Below are positions 1 through 6,465 of a stretch of 14,351 bases of DNA, piece by piece (the first letter of the stretch is position 1; each line of letters starts with the position of its first letter). Origin of the DNA: Rhodobacter sp. (lineage in GTDB: Bacteria > Pseudomonadota > Alphaproteobacteria > Rhodobacterales > Rhodobacteraceae); NCBI GenBank assembly GCA_013824055.1, contig PNNE01000325.1:1-14351 (forward strand). The letters run 5' to 3'. Under the pieces are notes generated by a model. That model was not told the origin of the DNA. It saw only the letters and a program-made list of their open reading frames with translations, and did no database searches. The position numbers were made by a program, and so were the translations under genes.

Positions 1-1
1 G

Positions 2-115
2 GAGCGCGTGTCGGCCGATGGCGTGGGCTTTCTTGCCCCGCGGGCCACCAACCAGACCGAGGAAGGCCGGCAGAAGAACCGACGGGTCGAAGTGATTGTC
101 ACTTCGACCCGCTAG
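2..115 (+). CDS. OmpA-family protein, C-terminal end (partial, 5' end outside window)
   Basis: Only the last 37 residues are present, read in the frame that ends at the TAG at 113-115. The tail carries the pattern N-Q-T-E-E-G-R-x-x-N-R-R-V-E-V, which is the closing helix and strand of the OmpA C-terminal peptidoglycan-binding domain; the paired arginines in NRRVEV are the family hallmark. Such domains bind diaminopimelate in peptidoglycan from the periplasm and anchor outer-membrane proteins or lipoproteins to the wall. The rest of the protein lies upstream, so porin, lipoprotein or Pal-like types cannot be told apart. The domain call is firm for so short a stretch; the specific protein is unknown. 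Confidence 0.75.
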   Translation, partial: ERVSADGVGFLAPRATNQTEEGRQKNRRVEVIVTSTR

Positions 116-123
116 TGGACGCG

Positions 124-142
124 CCCTCCGAGGGGCGGAGGG
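124..142. terminator. Hairpin between convergent OmpA-family and LysR genes
   Basis: A perfect 7-bp stem (CCCTCCG at 124-130, CGGAGGG at 136-142) encloses a 5-nt loop. It sits in the 30-bp gap between two convergent genes, 9 nt after the OmpA-family stop and 4 nt before the LysR stop. It has no T tract on either side, so it may be a weak or bidirectional terminator, or a 3'-end stabiliser. Confidence 0.4.
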
Positions 143-145
143 ACG

Positions 146-1051
146 TCACCAGTTGTCAGGACCCTTGTCGGCATAGCGCCGCGCCAGGAAGTCGATGAAA
201 GCGCGCACCTTTGGCTGGGTGAACCGGCCCGGCGGGTAGACCGCGTAGATGCCCAGAACCTCGACCGGGAGGCCGGGGATGGCTTCTTCCACCTGCCCCT
301 GCCGCATCGCATCGGCATAAAGGAACGACGGCAGGTAGGCGATGCCAAGGCCCGAAATCGCGGCGTTCAGCAGCGACTGGCCGTCGTTCACCGTCAGCCA
401 GCCGACCGAACGGACCTGCCGCTTCTCGCCCGAGGGTGCGGTGATCTTCCAGACGTTGCCATTGGCCTGGTTGGAATAATGCAGCAGCTTGTGGTCGTTC
501 AGGTCGTCGATCTTCTGCGGCCGCCCGAACTTCTGGAAATAGGACGGCGCGCCGATCATCCGCTTGGTGGTTTCGGTCAGCTTGCGGGCGCGCAGGCTGC
601 TGTCCTCCAGCTCTCCCACGCGGATCGCCATGTCAAAGCCTTCGCTGATCAGCTCGACATAGCGGTTGTTCAGCACCATGTTCACCGTGATGTCGGGGTA
701 TTCCAGCAGGAAATCCCCCAGAATCGGCGACAGCAGGTTCACGCCGAAGTCGGTTGCGACCGATACGCGCAACAGGCCCGAAGGCGCCGACTGCATCGAG
801 GTCACAAGCGCATCCGCCTCGCCCGCGTCATTCAGCACGCGGCGGGCGCGGTCGTAATAGGCCAGGCCGATTTCCGTCGGCGACACGCGGCGGGTGGTGC
901 GGTTCAGCAATCGCGCGCCCAGTCGCGCCTCCAGCGCGGAGACATGTTTCGAAACTGCGGATTTGGAAATCCCCATCTTCTTGGCTGCATCGGTGAAGCC
1001 GCCCTGATCCACCACCGTGGCGAAGGCCTCCATCTCTGTCAGTCGATCCAT
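146..1051 (-). CDS. LysR-family transcriptional regulator
   Basis: This 301-residue protein has the normal LysR length. Residues 1-60 hold the winged helix-turn-helix, with the pattern G-G-F-T-D-A-A-K-K-M-G-I-S-K-S-A-V-S-K-H and the following R-L-L-N-R-T-T-R-R wing. The rest is the periplasmic-binding-like effector domain, of the type usual for LysR proteins that recognise small aromatic or organic acids. The frame stays open a further 62 codons upstream, but the ATG at 1051 is preferred: it begins the conserved MDRLTEMEAF start and has an AGAGGA ribosome site a few bases before it. The gene is divergent from the EF-hand protein across a 370-bp gap, so that gene is one possible target; the real target is unknown. 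It acts in the cytoplasm as a DNA-binding tetramer in most relatives. Confidence 0.92.
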   Translation of the reverse strand: MDRLTEMEAFATVVDQGGFTDAAKKMGISKSAVSKHVSALEARLGARLLNRTTRRVSPTEIGLAYYDRARRVLNDAGEADALVTSMQSAPSGLLRVSVATDFGVNLLSPILGDFLLEYPDITVNMVLNNRYVELISEGFDMAIRVGELEDSSLRARKLTETTKRMIGAPSYFQKFGRPQKIDDLNDHKLLHYSNQANGNVWKITAPSGEKRQVRSVGWLTVNDGQSLLNAAISGLGIAYLPSFLYADAMRQGQVEEAIPGLPVEVLGIYAVYPPGRFTQPKVRAFIDFLARRYADKGPDNW

Positions 1052-1421
1052 ATTGTCCTCTTCGGGAGCAGACACGCCGGTTTTGTTACAAACAGGTTTC
1101 ACTTCCAAATCGGGCAGGAAGGCGGCAATCAGGCGTCCGATCCGGGGTATTGTGGGGGATCGTTGATGGCAGGGAAACTCTGGCGCGCGGCCTGGGATCG
1201 GCAAAGGGTTGCCTGAAACGCCATCGGGGCTGCGCAAGGAAAGGCTGGCCCCAACCCGATCGGCGGGAAATCGTTCTGTGATTGTGCCAGGATCGGCGGA
1301 ACTTCGATGGAAAATCCGCGCAAACCTGCGTCCCTATGGAATGTTCTTCCGGCGGCCATTAGCTGGCATCGCAGGGCGGCAACAGGCTGCCCTGCAATCG
1401 TGGATAGAAAAGGAGACTTCC
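1052..1421. promoter_or_regulatory. Divergent intergenic region between LysR and EF-hand genes, with a small palindrome
   Basis: This 370-bp non-coding stretch must hold the promoters of both flanking genes. The only clear element I see is an 11-bp palindrome TTTGT-T-ACAAA at 1082-1092, about 31 bp upstream of the LysR start, in an AT-rich patch unlike its surroundings. It could be an operator or overlap the regulator's own promoter. No credible full sigma-70 promoter could be assigned, and no small gene with a good ribosome site was found apart from the EF-hand gene that follows. Confidence 0.35.
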
Positions 1422-1679
1422 ATGAAACGCTTCGCAATCGCACTTGCACCGCTTGCCCTGGCCTCGGCCGCCTTCGCGCAGACCCTGCCGGATGTGCCCG
1501 ACACCGACTCCAACGGCACCTGGTCGCTGGTCGAGCTTCAGGCGGTCTGGACGGATCTGACCGAAGAGACCTTTACCGCCATCGACACCAGCGCCGACGG
1601 TGCCGTCGATGCGACCGAATTGCAGGCCGCGCTGGACGGCGGCGTGATCGCGGCGCCGGGCGAAGCCTCGGGCGGCTGA
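1422..1679 (+). CDS. Small exported EF-hand calcium-binding protein
   Basis: This 85-residue protein starts with a typical signal peptide: K2-R3, a hydrophobic stretch about 4-17, and a likely cleavage after AFA (residue 19). The mature part, about 66 residues, holds two EF-hand loops. The first is D27-x-D29-x-N31-G-x-x-S35-x-x-E38. The second is D55-x-S57-x-D59-G-x-x-D63-x-x-E66. Both have the glycine at loop position 6 and the glutamate at position 12, so calcium binding in the periplasm is plausible. An AAGGAGA ribosome site about 7 bases upstream fixes the start. The gene stands alone, with a hairpin region downstream. Whether it buffers calcium, senses it, or is structural cannot be read from sequence. 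Confidence 0.85.
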   Translation: MKRFAIALAPLALASAAFAQTLPDVPDTDSNGTWSLVELQAVWTDLTEETFTAIDTSADGAVDATELQAALDGGVIAAPGEASGG

Positions 1680-1696
1680 CGGGGCCGCTCGTCGAT

Positions 1697-1764
1697 GACT
1701 TCGTCACTCCTCGCTGATGTCCGACGCGGAGACGAAGTCGAACGAGAAGGCTTTCGCTAAAGCC
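1697..1764. terminator. Two hairpins between the convergent EF-hand and fadH genes
   Basis: Two perfect inverted repeats fill the gap. The first has 9-bp arms, GACTTCGTC (1697-1705) and GACGAAGTC (1731-1739), around a 25-nt loop. The second is a compact GGCTTT-CGCT-AAAGCC hairpin (1749-1764) that overlaps the fadH stop codon at 1757-1759. Neither is followed by a long T run. The location between two gene ends suggests transcription termination or mRNA 3' protection in both directions. Confidence 0.45.
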
Positions 1765-3781
1765 GTGCAGCCAGGCGCGCCGCCTGATCGATGGCGCGCT
1801 TGGCATCCAGTTCGGCCGCGACATCCGCCCCGCCGATCCGGTGGTGGCGGATGCCACGCCGCTCCAGCTCGGCCGACAACCCCCGCTCCGGGTCCTGCCC
1901 GGCGCAAAGGACCACCGCGTCGACCGCCAGCAGTTCTTCCGCGTCGCGGTTCGGCCCGTGGCTGATCACCAGCCCCTCGGGCGTGATCCGCTCATAGGTC
2001 ACCCCGCCCAGCATCTTCACCCGTTTCATCGCCAGGCTGGCCCGGTGGATCCAGCCCGTCGTCCGGCCCAGATGCCGCCCGGGCTTTTCCGGCTTGCGCT
2101 GCAACAGGTACACGTCGCGCGCGGGCGGATGTGGCTGCGGCCCCTCGGGCGCCAGGCCGCCACGGTCTTGCCAGGGCGCGCTGACGCCCCATTCCTCGCG
2201 CCAGAGGTCCGCGTCCAGCGTCGGGCTGACGCCGTCCTGCACCAGCGTCTCGGCCACGTCGAAGCCGATCCCGCCTGCGCCCACCACGGCAACCCGGCGC
2301 CCCACCGGCACCCCGGTCAGCACGTCGACATAGGACAGCACCGTCGCCCCGTCCTCGACCGGAATCCCCGGATCGCGCGGAGCAACCCCGGTGGCAATCA
2401 CCACCTCGTCAAAGCCTTCCAGGTCCTTGACCGTCGCCTCGCAGCTCAGCCGCACGTCGATCCCCGGCCCGCGCAGCATGGTGGCGAACCAGTCGACCAG
2501 GCCGTCGAACTCCTCCTTGCCCGGCACCCGGCGGGCCAGGTTCAGCTGGCCGCCGACCTGATCCGACTTGTCGTAGAGCGTGACCAGATGCCCCCTCTGG
2601 CTTGCGACGATGGCCGTCATCATTCCCGCAGGGCCAGCCCCCACCACCGCCACCCGCTTCGGCACTTCGGCTGCTGTATATACAAGCTCTGTCTCATGAC
2701 AGGCGCGCGGGTTGACCAGGCAGGACGTCAGCTTGCCGCTGAAGGTATGGTCCAGGCAGGCCTGGTTGCAGGCGATGCAGGGGGCAATCCGGGCCGCCTG
2801 CCCCGAGGCCGCCTTGGCGATGAAATCCTGGTCCGCCAGCCAGGGCCGCGCCATCGACACCATGTCCGCCGCGCCCGATGCCAGCAGCCCCTCGGCCACT
2901 TCGGGCGTGTTGATCCGGTTCGAGGTGATGACGGGAATCGCAACCTCGGGCCGCAGCCGCGCCGTCAGATGCGCGAACCCCGCCCGGGGGACCGAGGTCG
3001 CAATCGTCGGCACCCGCGCCTCGTGCCAGCCGATCCCGGTGTTCAGCACCGAAGCCCCGGCCGCCTCCACCGCCTTCGCCAGCTGGATGACCTCGTCCCA
3101 GGTCGAACCATCCGGCACCAGGTCGATCAGCGAGATGCGGTAGATCAGCACTGCCCCCGGCCCCATCGCCGCGCGGACCCGGCCCACCACCTCGACCGGG
3201 AGCCGCATCCGGTTCTCATAGGACCCGCCCCACCCATCTGTCCGGCGGTTGGTGTGGGTCACAAGGAACTGGTTCAGAAAATACCCTTCCGACCCCATCA
3301 CCTCCACCCCGTCATACCCGGCCTCGATCGCCCGTGCTGCCGCCGTGGCGATGTCGGCGATCTGCCTTTCGATCCCGTCCTCGTCCAGCTCGCGCGGGGC
3401 GAAGGGCGAGATTGGCGACTTGATCGCCGACGGGGCCACGCAGTCCTTGCCATAGGCGTAGCGCCCCGCATGCAGGATCTGCATCGCGATATGCCCGCCC
3501 TCGGCGTGGACGGCGTCCGTCACCCGCCGATGGTTGGCGATGTCCTGATCGGTGAACAGCCCCGCCGCGCCCGGAAACACCCCGCCCTCGCGGTTCGGAG
3601 CCATTCCGCCCGTGACGATCAGCCCCGCCCCCCCGCGCGCCCGCGCCGCATAGAAGGCAGCGACACGGCCCCAGTCGCCCGTCTCCTCCAGGCCCGTGTG
3701 CATCGAGCCCATCAGGCTGCGGTTTCGCAAGCTGACCCCGGCCAGGGTGATCGGCGACAGAAGATGCGGATAGTCGGTCAT
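1757..3781 (-). CDS. fadH: NADPH-dependent 2,4-dienoyl-CoA reductase (FadH type)
   Basis: This 674-residue protein matches the E. coli FadH length (about 672) and architecture. Residues 1-330 form an old-yellow-enzyme TIM barrel that binds FMN. Cys335, 338, 342 and 354 form the 4Fe-4S site (CIACNQAC plus a later Cys). GAGPAG at 381-386 begins the FAD domain and GAGGIG at 501-506 the NADPH domain. The active-site candidates Tyr167 (in EVMGSEGY) and His253 (in GIGWHEAR) are present, as is the FadH signature GSMHTGLEE at 25-33. The enzyme reduces 2,4-dienoyl-CoA to 3-enoyl-CoA during beta-oxidation of unsaturated fatty acids, in the cytoplasm. GGGAGA lies just upstream of the ATG at 3781. The M24 gene lies 130 bp upstream on the same strand. 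N-demethylase relatives share the fold, but identity along the whole length resembles FadH far more. Confidence 0.93.
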   Translation of the reverse strand: MTDYPHLLSPITLAGVSLRNRSLMGSMHTGLEETGDWGRVAAFYAARARGGAGLIVTGGMAPNREGGVFPGAAGLFTDQDIANHRRVTDAVHAEGGHIAMQILHAGRYAYGKDCVAPSAIKSPISPFAPRELDEDGIERQIADIATAAARAIEAGYDGVEVMGSEGYFLNQFLVTHTNRRTDGWGGSYENRMRLPVEVVGRVRAAMGPGAVLIYRISLIDLVPDGSTWDEVIQLAKAVEAAGASVLNTGIGWHEARVPTIATSVPRAGFAHLTARLRPEVAIPVITSNRINTPEVAEGLLASGAADMVSMARPWLADQDFIAKAASGQAARIAPCIACNQACLDHTFSGKLTSCLVNPRACHETELVYTAAEVPKRVAVVGAGPAGMMTAIVASQRGHLVTLYDKSDQVGGQLNLARRVPGKEEFDGLVDWFATMLRGPGIDVRLSCEATVKDLEGFDEVVIATGVAPRDPGIPVEDGATVLSYVDVLTGVPVGRRVAVVGAGGIGFDVAETLVQDGVSPTLDADLWREEWGVSAPWQDRGGLAPEGPQPHPPARDVYLLQRKPEKPGRHLGRTTGWIHRASLAMKRVKMLGGVTYERITPEGLVISHGPNRDAEELLAVDAVVLCAGQDPERGLSAELERRGIRHHRIGGADVAAELDAKRAIDQAARLAARL

Positions 3782-3849
3782 GATGGTCTCCCTTGCGGGC
3801 AGAGAATGGCGAAGCGCGACCTGAACGTCACCACGAACGCCGCGTCACA

Positions 3850-3874
3850 GGGTTGGCGGGCAGGGTTGGCGGGC
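3850..3874. repeat. Tandem 12-bp direct repeat upstream of fadH
   Basis: The unit GGGTTGGCGGGC occurs at 3850-3861 and again at 3863-3874, with one base between. It sits in the 130-bp gap between the M24 gene stop and the fadH start, about 70-95 bp upstream of that start. A period of 13 bp does not match one DNA turn. It could be a regulator site or a simple duplication. Confidence 0.5.
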
Positions 3875-3911
3875 TGCCGGTCGCCAGAACCGCCATCCGC
3901 CGCTGTCTGGC

Positions 3912-5285
3912 CTAAAGCACCACGACCTGCGCCGGGTCCAGAAGCCAGGGCGCGAGGATGCCGCAGGTATCCGCCAAGGGCAGCAGGGTCTCGGGCACGT
4001 CCATCCCGATCACCCGCTGCATGACTTCGGCCCGCAGGGCGCAGCGCCGGGCCAGGTTCGGATGCTTGCGCGCCAGATCGTCCCTCAGGCCCTGGTCGGC
4101 AATCACATAGCCGTCCTCCATCCGCGTCGAGCCCCAGCGGGGATGCGCCGGGATGACATCCATCTGCATCGCCATGCCCGAGGCCAGCGGAATCCCCGAT
4201 TCCGCCATGATGGGCGAGGACATCCATTCATCCAGCCCGATCAGGTGGCCGGGGTTCAGGGTGATCCCGAACTCGGCGGGCAGACGGTCATGGATCATCG
4301 CCCAGACCGCGCCCCCGGCCACCCCCGGCCGCATCATCCCGCACCAGTCCGACATGGCGCGGGTGTAGGGGAAGACGAACTCGTCCAGATAGCCCGCCGC
4401 CGAGGCGGGCAGGTCGTCGGCCCCCCGCGCCATCCAGCCCGCGCGGCAGATGTTCGACCCCCAATGCGCGACGTTGAAGCTGGCAGGCACGCCGCGCCGG
4501 ATGCGGTCGCCCACCGGACCGGACAGGCCCGGAGTCTCTCCCATCGCGAAGGTCGGGTGGCAGCCAAGCGGCAGGCCGCCGATCCGCGCGGCCTCGACGG
4601 CGGCGAAATCGGTCATGCCCTCGCGAAAGGAAAACACCATCCGCTTCAGGGCCGCGGCGGCCATGTGGTTGGAAAACTCCAGCCGCGCGATCTCGTCCAC
4701 AGTGACGTGCACCCGAAGCCCGTGGCCGGGATGCATGAAAAGGGCCGTCGCGTTCTCGACCCGACCCGCCCGCTGACGCAGGGGATCGGCCAGAAAGGCC
4801 GGGATGTCCAATGCCAGCGCCGGGTCCTGGCCCGGGGCCAGCTCGTCCGAGCCGTACCACTTCCACCCCACGGCACCGATCCTGGCGCCGGGTGGCACCA
4901 CCTCCTCCAGCCATTGCCACAACCGCCGCGAACCCCTTGGCTGGCTTGGCAACGAGAGCGAGGCGCAATGCCCGGTCCGCACCCGGCCCGCCGCGACCAG
5001 GGGCGAGACCACCGTGTAGGCCAGGCACTCGTTCCCCGCGATCAGCAGGGCGTCGCCCTCGGTCACGACCAGCACCGCCTCCTCGAAGCGCGGATCGAAC
5101 CCGGTCAGCCAGTGCAGGTTCGCCGCGTGCTCACGGTCGCCATAGACGACCAGCGCTGCATATCCCGCCCCGGCCATCGCCGACCGGACGGCCGCCAGCC
5201 GCGCTTCGGCCTCGGCCAGGGAAAAGGCGGGCGGCAGGTCCGGCGTTCCGTGGTCGGGCCAGTCCAGGCGTTGCAGTCGAGTCAT
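3912..5285 (-). CDS. M24-fold (creatinase / aminopeptidase P-like) protein with atypical active site
   Basis: This 457-residue protein has the two-domain plan of M24B proteins: a creatinase-like N-terminal domain (about 25-190) and a pita-bread domain (about 200-420). In aminopeptidases the metal ligands are Asp, Asp, His, Glu, Glu. By eye the first two align with Asn271 and Ala282, while His347 (in GHLIGLDEW), Asp376 (in MQMDVIP) and Glu390 (in RMEDGYV) remain. Loss of the aspartate pair is also seen in creatinase, which uses the fold without metal. A dimetal peptidase is therefore unlikely; a C-N hydrolase or another activity is possible. The start at 5285 is chosen over an open extension to 5393 because GGGGGGAGA lies just upstream. 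It is 130 bp upstream of fadH and might be co-transcribed. Substrate unknown. Confidence 0.8.
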   Translation of the reverse strand: MTRLQRLDWPDHGTPDLPPAFSLAEAEARLAAVRSAMAGAGYAALVVYGDREHAANLHWLTGFDPRFEEAVLVVTEGDALLIAGNECLAYTVVSPLVAAGRVRTGHCASLSLPSQPRGSRRLWQWLEEVVPPGARIGAVGWKWYGSDELAPGQDPALALDIPAFLADPLRQRAGRVENATALFMHPGHGLRVHVTVDEIARLEFSNHMAAAALKRMVFSFREGMTDFAAVEAARIGGLPLGCHPTFAMGETPGLSGPVGDRIRRGVPASFNVAHWGSNICRAGWMARGADDLPASAAGYLDEFVFPYTRAMSDWCGMMRPGVAGGAVWAMIHDRLPAEFGITLNPGHLIGLDEWMSSPIMAESGIPLASGMAMQMDVIPAHPRWGSTRMEDGYVIADQGLRDDLARKHPNLARRCALRAEVMQRVIGMDVPETLLPLADTCGILAPWLLDPAQVVVL

Positions 5286-5332
5286 CCTGGTCTCCCCCCG
5301 GTCATGGCGCACAGCATCGCATTCCCCGGCCC

Positions 5333-5345
5333 TGCTCGTCGAGCA
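5333..5345. promoter_or_regulatory. 13-bp palindrome upstream of the M24 gene
   Basis: TGCTCG-T-CGAGCA is a perfect 6-bp inverted repeat around one base, about 48-60 bp upstream of the M24 start and about 87-99 bp before ffs. Position and symmetry fit an operator for a dimeric regulator of the M24 gene. No regulator is adjacent. Confidence 0.3.
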
Positions 5346-5398
5346 CTCCGCGACCTGAGCGCGCGAACGACGAAGCCGGAAGGCATCCGACACCTTCC

Positions 5399-5426
5399 TT
5401 GCGAATCCCGCAGCCCCCGCCTATAT
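5399..5426 (+). promoter_or_regulatory. Probable sigma-70 promoter of ffs
   Basis: TTGCGA (5399-5404) is followed after 16 bp by CTATAT (5421-5426). Transcription would begin about 6 nt later, which coincides with the 5' base of the SRP RNA helix at about 5432. The match of spacing and predicted RNA end supports it. Confidence 0.6.
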
Positions 5427-5431
5427 GACCC

Positions 5432-5529
5432 GTGAGAGGTTGGCGCGGGCAGGCGCCTCGCCAACCCGGTCAGGTCCGGAAGGAAGCAGCCGTAACGAGC
5501 CCCGCCTGGGTCGTTGTCCAGCCTCTCAC
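5432..5529 (+). ncRNA. ffs: Small signal recognition particle RNA (4.5S-type)
   Basis: The segment holds the conserved SRP apical hairpin: GGTCAGGTCCGGAAGG, with a GGAA tetraloop, then AAGCAGCCGTAACGA on the return strand. The ends close into a long helix: GTGAGAGG (5432-5439) pairs perfectly with CCTCTCAC (5522-5529), and pairing continues inward through a G-U pair. The size of about 98 nt is right for bacterial small SRP RNA. A CTTTT run directly after the closing helix (5530-5534) can serve for termination. The RNA binds Ffh and FtsY to target membrane proteins during translation. Exact ends are inferred from pairing and may differ by a few bases. Confidence 0.95.
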
Positions 5530-5649
5530 CTTTTCCCCCCTTGAGATCATGACGTGCAAGGTTTCCCTTGAACTCAAGCGCCTGGCGCCGCTTTCTGCGC
5601 CAGAACGCGGTCCAGGAAAGGCCGAAGCTGGTCGAGCAAGGCGCCCGCT

Positions 5650-6465
5650 TCAGACCCTGCCAGAGGACGCCAGGCAGCGCCTTGCCGCCGCAAGCGCCCG
5701 CGATGCGACGTGAAGATGGCCGCTTTGCGCCGCAAGCCGTGTCATCGGAACCTCAAGTGCTATCGGCAGGTTTTCCGGCAGTCGGGCCAGGATGGCGGCC
5801 AGGTCGATCTGCCCTTCGCCGGGGGGCAGCCGTTCGGCGCGGCCCGCGTGCAGCAGGTCTTCGGTCGAATAGGGCGGATGGACGGCGGCATCGCACAGGT
5901 GCAGGAACGGCACGCGCCGCGGCGGCAGGGCCGAAAGCTCGGCCAGCGCGCTGCCGGACCGGTCGAAATGCAGCGTGTCGATCAGGATGCCGACATCATC
6001 GGCGCCGGTCCGTTCCACCGCCGCGCGGGCCGAGGCAAGGTCGGGGACGTTGGTCCAGGGAAAGAACTCCAGCACGCAGGACAGGCCAAGCGGGCGGGCC
6101 AGCGCATGCAGCGCGGCAAGGCTGTCGGACAGCCGCGACAGGTCCGGGTCGTAGGGCGCGCAGATGACATGCCGCGCGCCAAGGGCCGCCCCGGCCTCCA
6201 GGAACGGCAGCAGGCCGTGCGGGTCAAGATCAGGGGTCAGGCGGACGAACTCGATGTCGTTGACGGTGAGGCCGGTGTCATCCAGCGCCGCACGGGTGGC
6301 GCGCAAGGCGACCGGGTCGTGGTGCAGCGGATAGCCGGGGCTGGTGTCGGTGACACGGATCAGCCGCAGGCCGACACGGTCATAGCCCACCTCTGCCGCC
6401 AGCCGGATCATGTTTGGCGGGGCAAGGTCCAGCACCGTCAGATGCGCCAGCGAGATCGGGGTCAT
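5650..6465 (-). CDS. Xylose-isomerase-like TIM-barrel protein (sugar phosphate isomerase/epimerase family)
   Basis: This 271-residue protein has the length and pattern of the AP-endonuclease-2/xylose-isomerase-like TIM-barrel family. Candidate metal ligands are Glu133 (in VLEFFPW), Asp163 with His166 (in LIDTLHFD), His189 (in FLHLCDA) and Glu238 (in ALEVP). The family includes sugar epimerases, inosose dehydratases and single-domain 3-dehydroshikimate dehydratases (AsbF type), so the exact reaction cannot be read from the fold. Its ATG overlaps the TGA of the upstream flavoprotein gene (ATGA at 6462-6465), so the two are translationally coupled and probably work on the same substrate. The locus across the divergent promoter encodes shikimate/quinate catabolism, so a dehydratase or isomerase acting on a ring hydroxy acid is a reasonable inference. 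It looks intact. Confidence 0.85.
   Translation of the reverse strand: MTPISLAHLTVLDLAPPNMIRLAAEVGYDRVGLRLIRVTDTSPGYPLHHDPVALRATRAALDDTGLTVNDIEFVRLTPDLDPHGLLPFLEAGAALGARHVICAPYDPDLSRLSDSLAALHALARPLGLSCVLEFFPWTNVPDLASARAAVERTGADDVGILIDTLHFDRSGSALAELSALPPRRVPFLHLCDAAVHPPYSTEDLLHAGRAERLPPGEGQIDLAAILARLPENLPIALEVPMTRLAAQSGHLHVASRALAAARRCLASSGRV

Noticed and set aside
1298..1332. EcfG-type promoter (GGAAC ... CGTC) before the EF-hand gene
   Set aside because: The spacing is about 26 bp, far longer than the usual 16-18.
1841..4024. Long open frame on the plus strand (727 codons)
   Set aside because: It lies opposite fadH, is rich in Arg, His, Pro and Gly, and has no recognisable domain; the minus-strand FadH match is decisive.
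3912..5285. DMSP lyase DddP, another M24-fold enzyme known from Rhodobacteraceae
   Set aside because: The N-terminal sequence does not resemble DddP as I recall it, and there is no DMSP gene context.
4062..5435. Plus-strand open frame of 457 codons opposite the M24 gene
   Set aside because: Composition is that of an antisense shadow in GC-rich DNA and it would run into ffs.
5567..5578. Short palindrome CTTGA-AC-TCAAG downstream of ffs
   Set aside because: Five-bp arms between two gene ends are too weak to call a terminator or operator.
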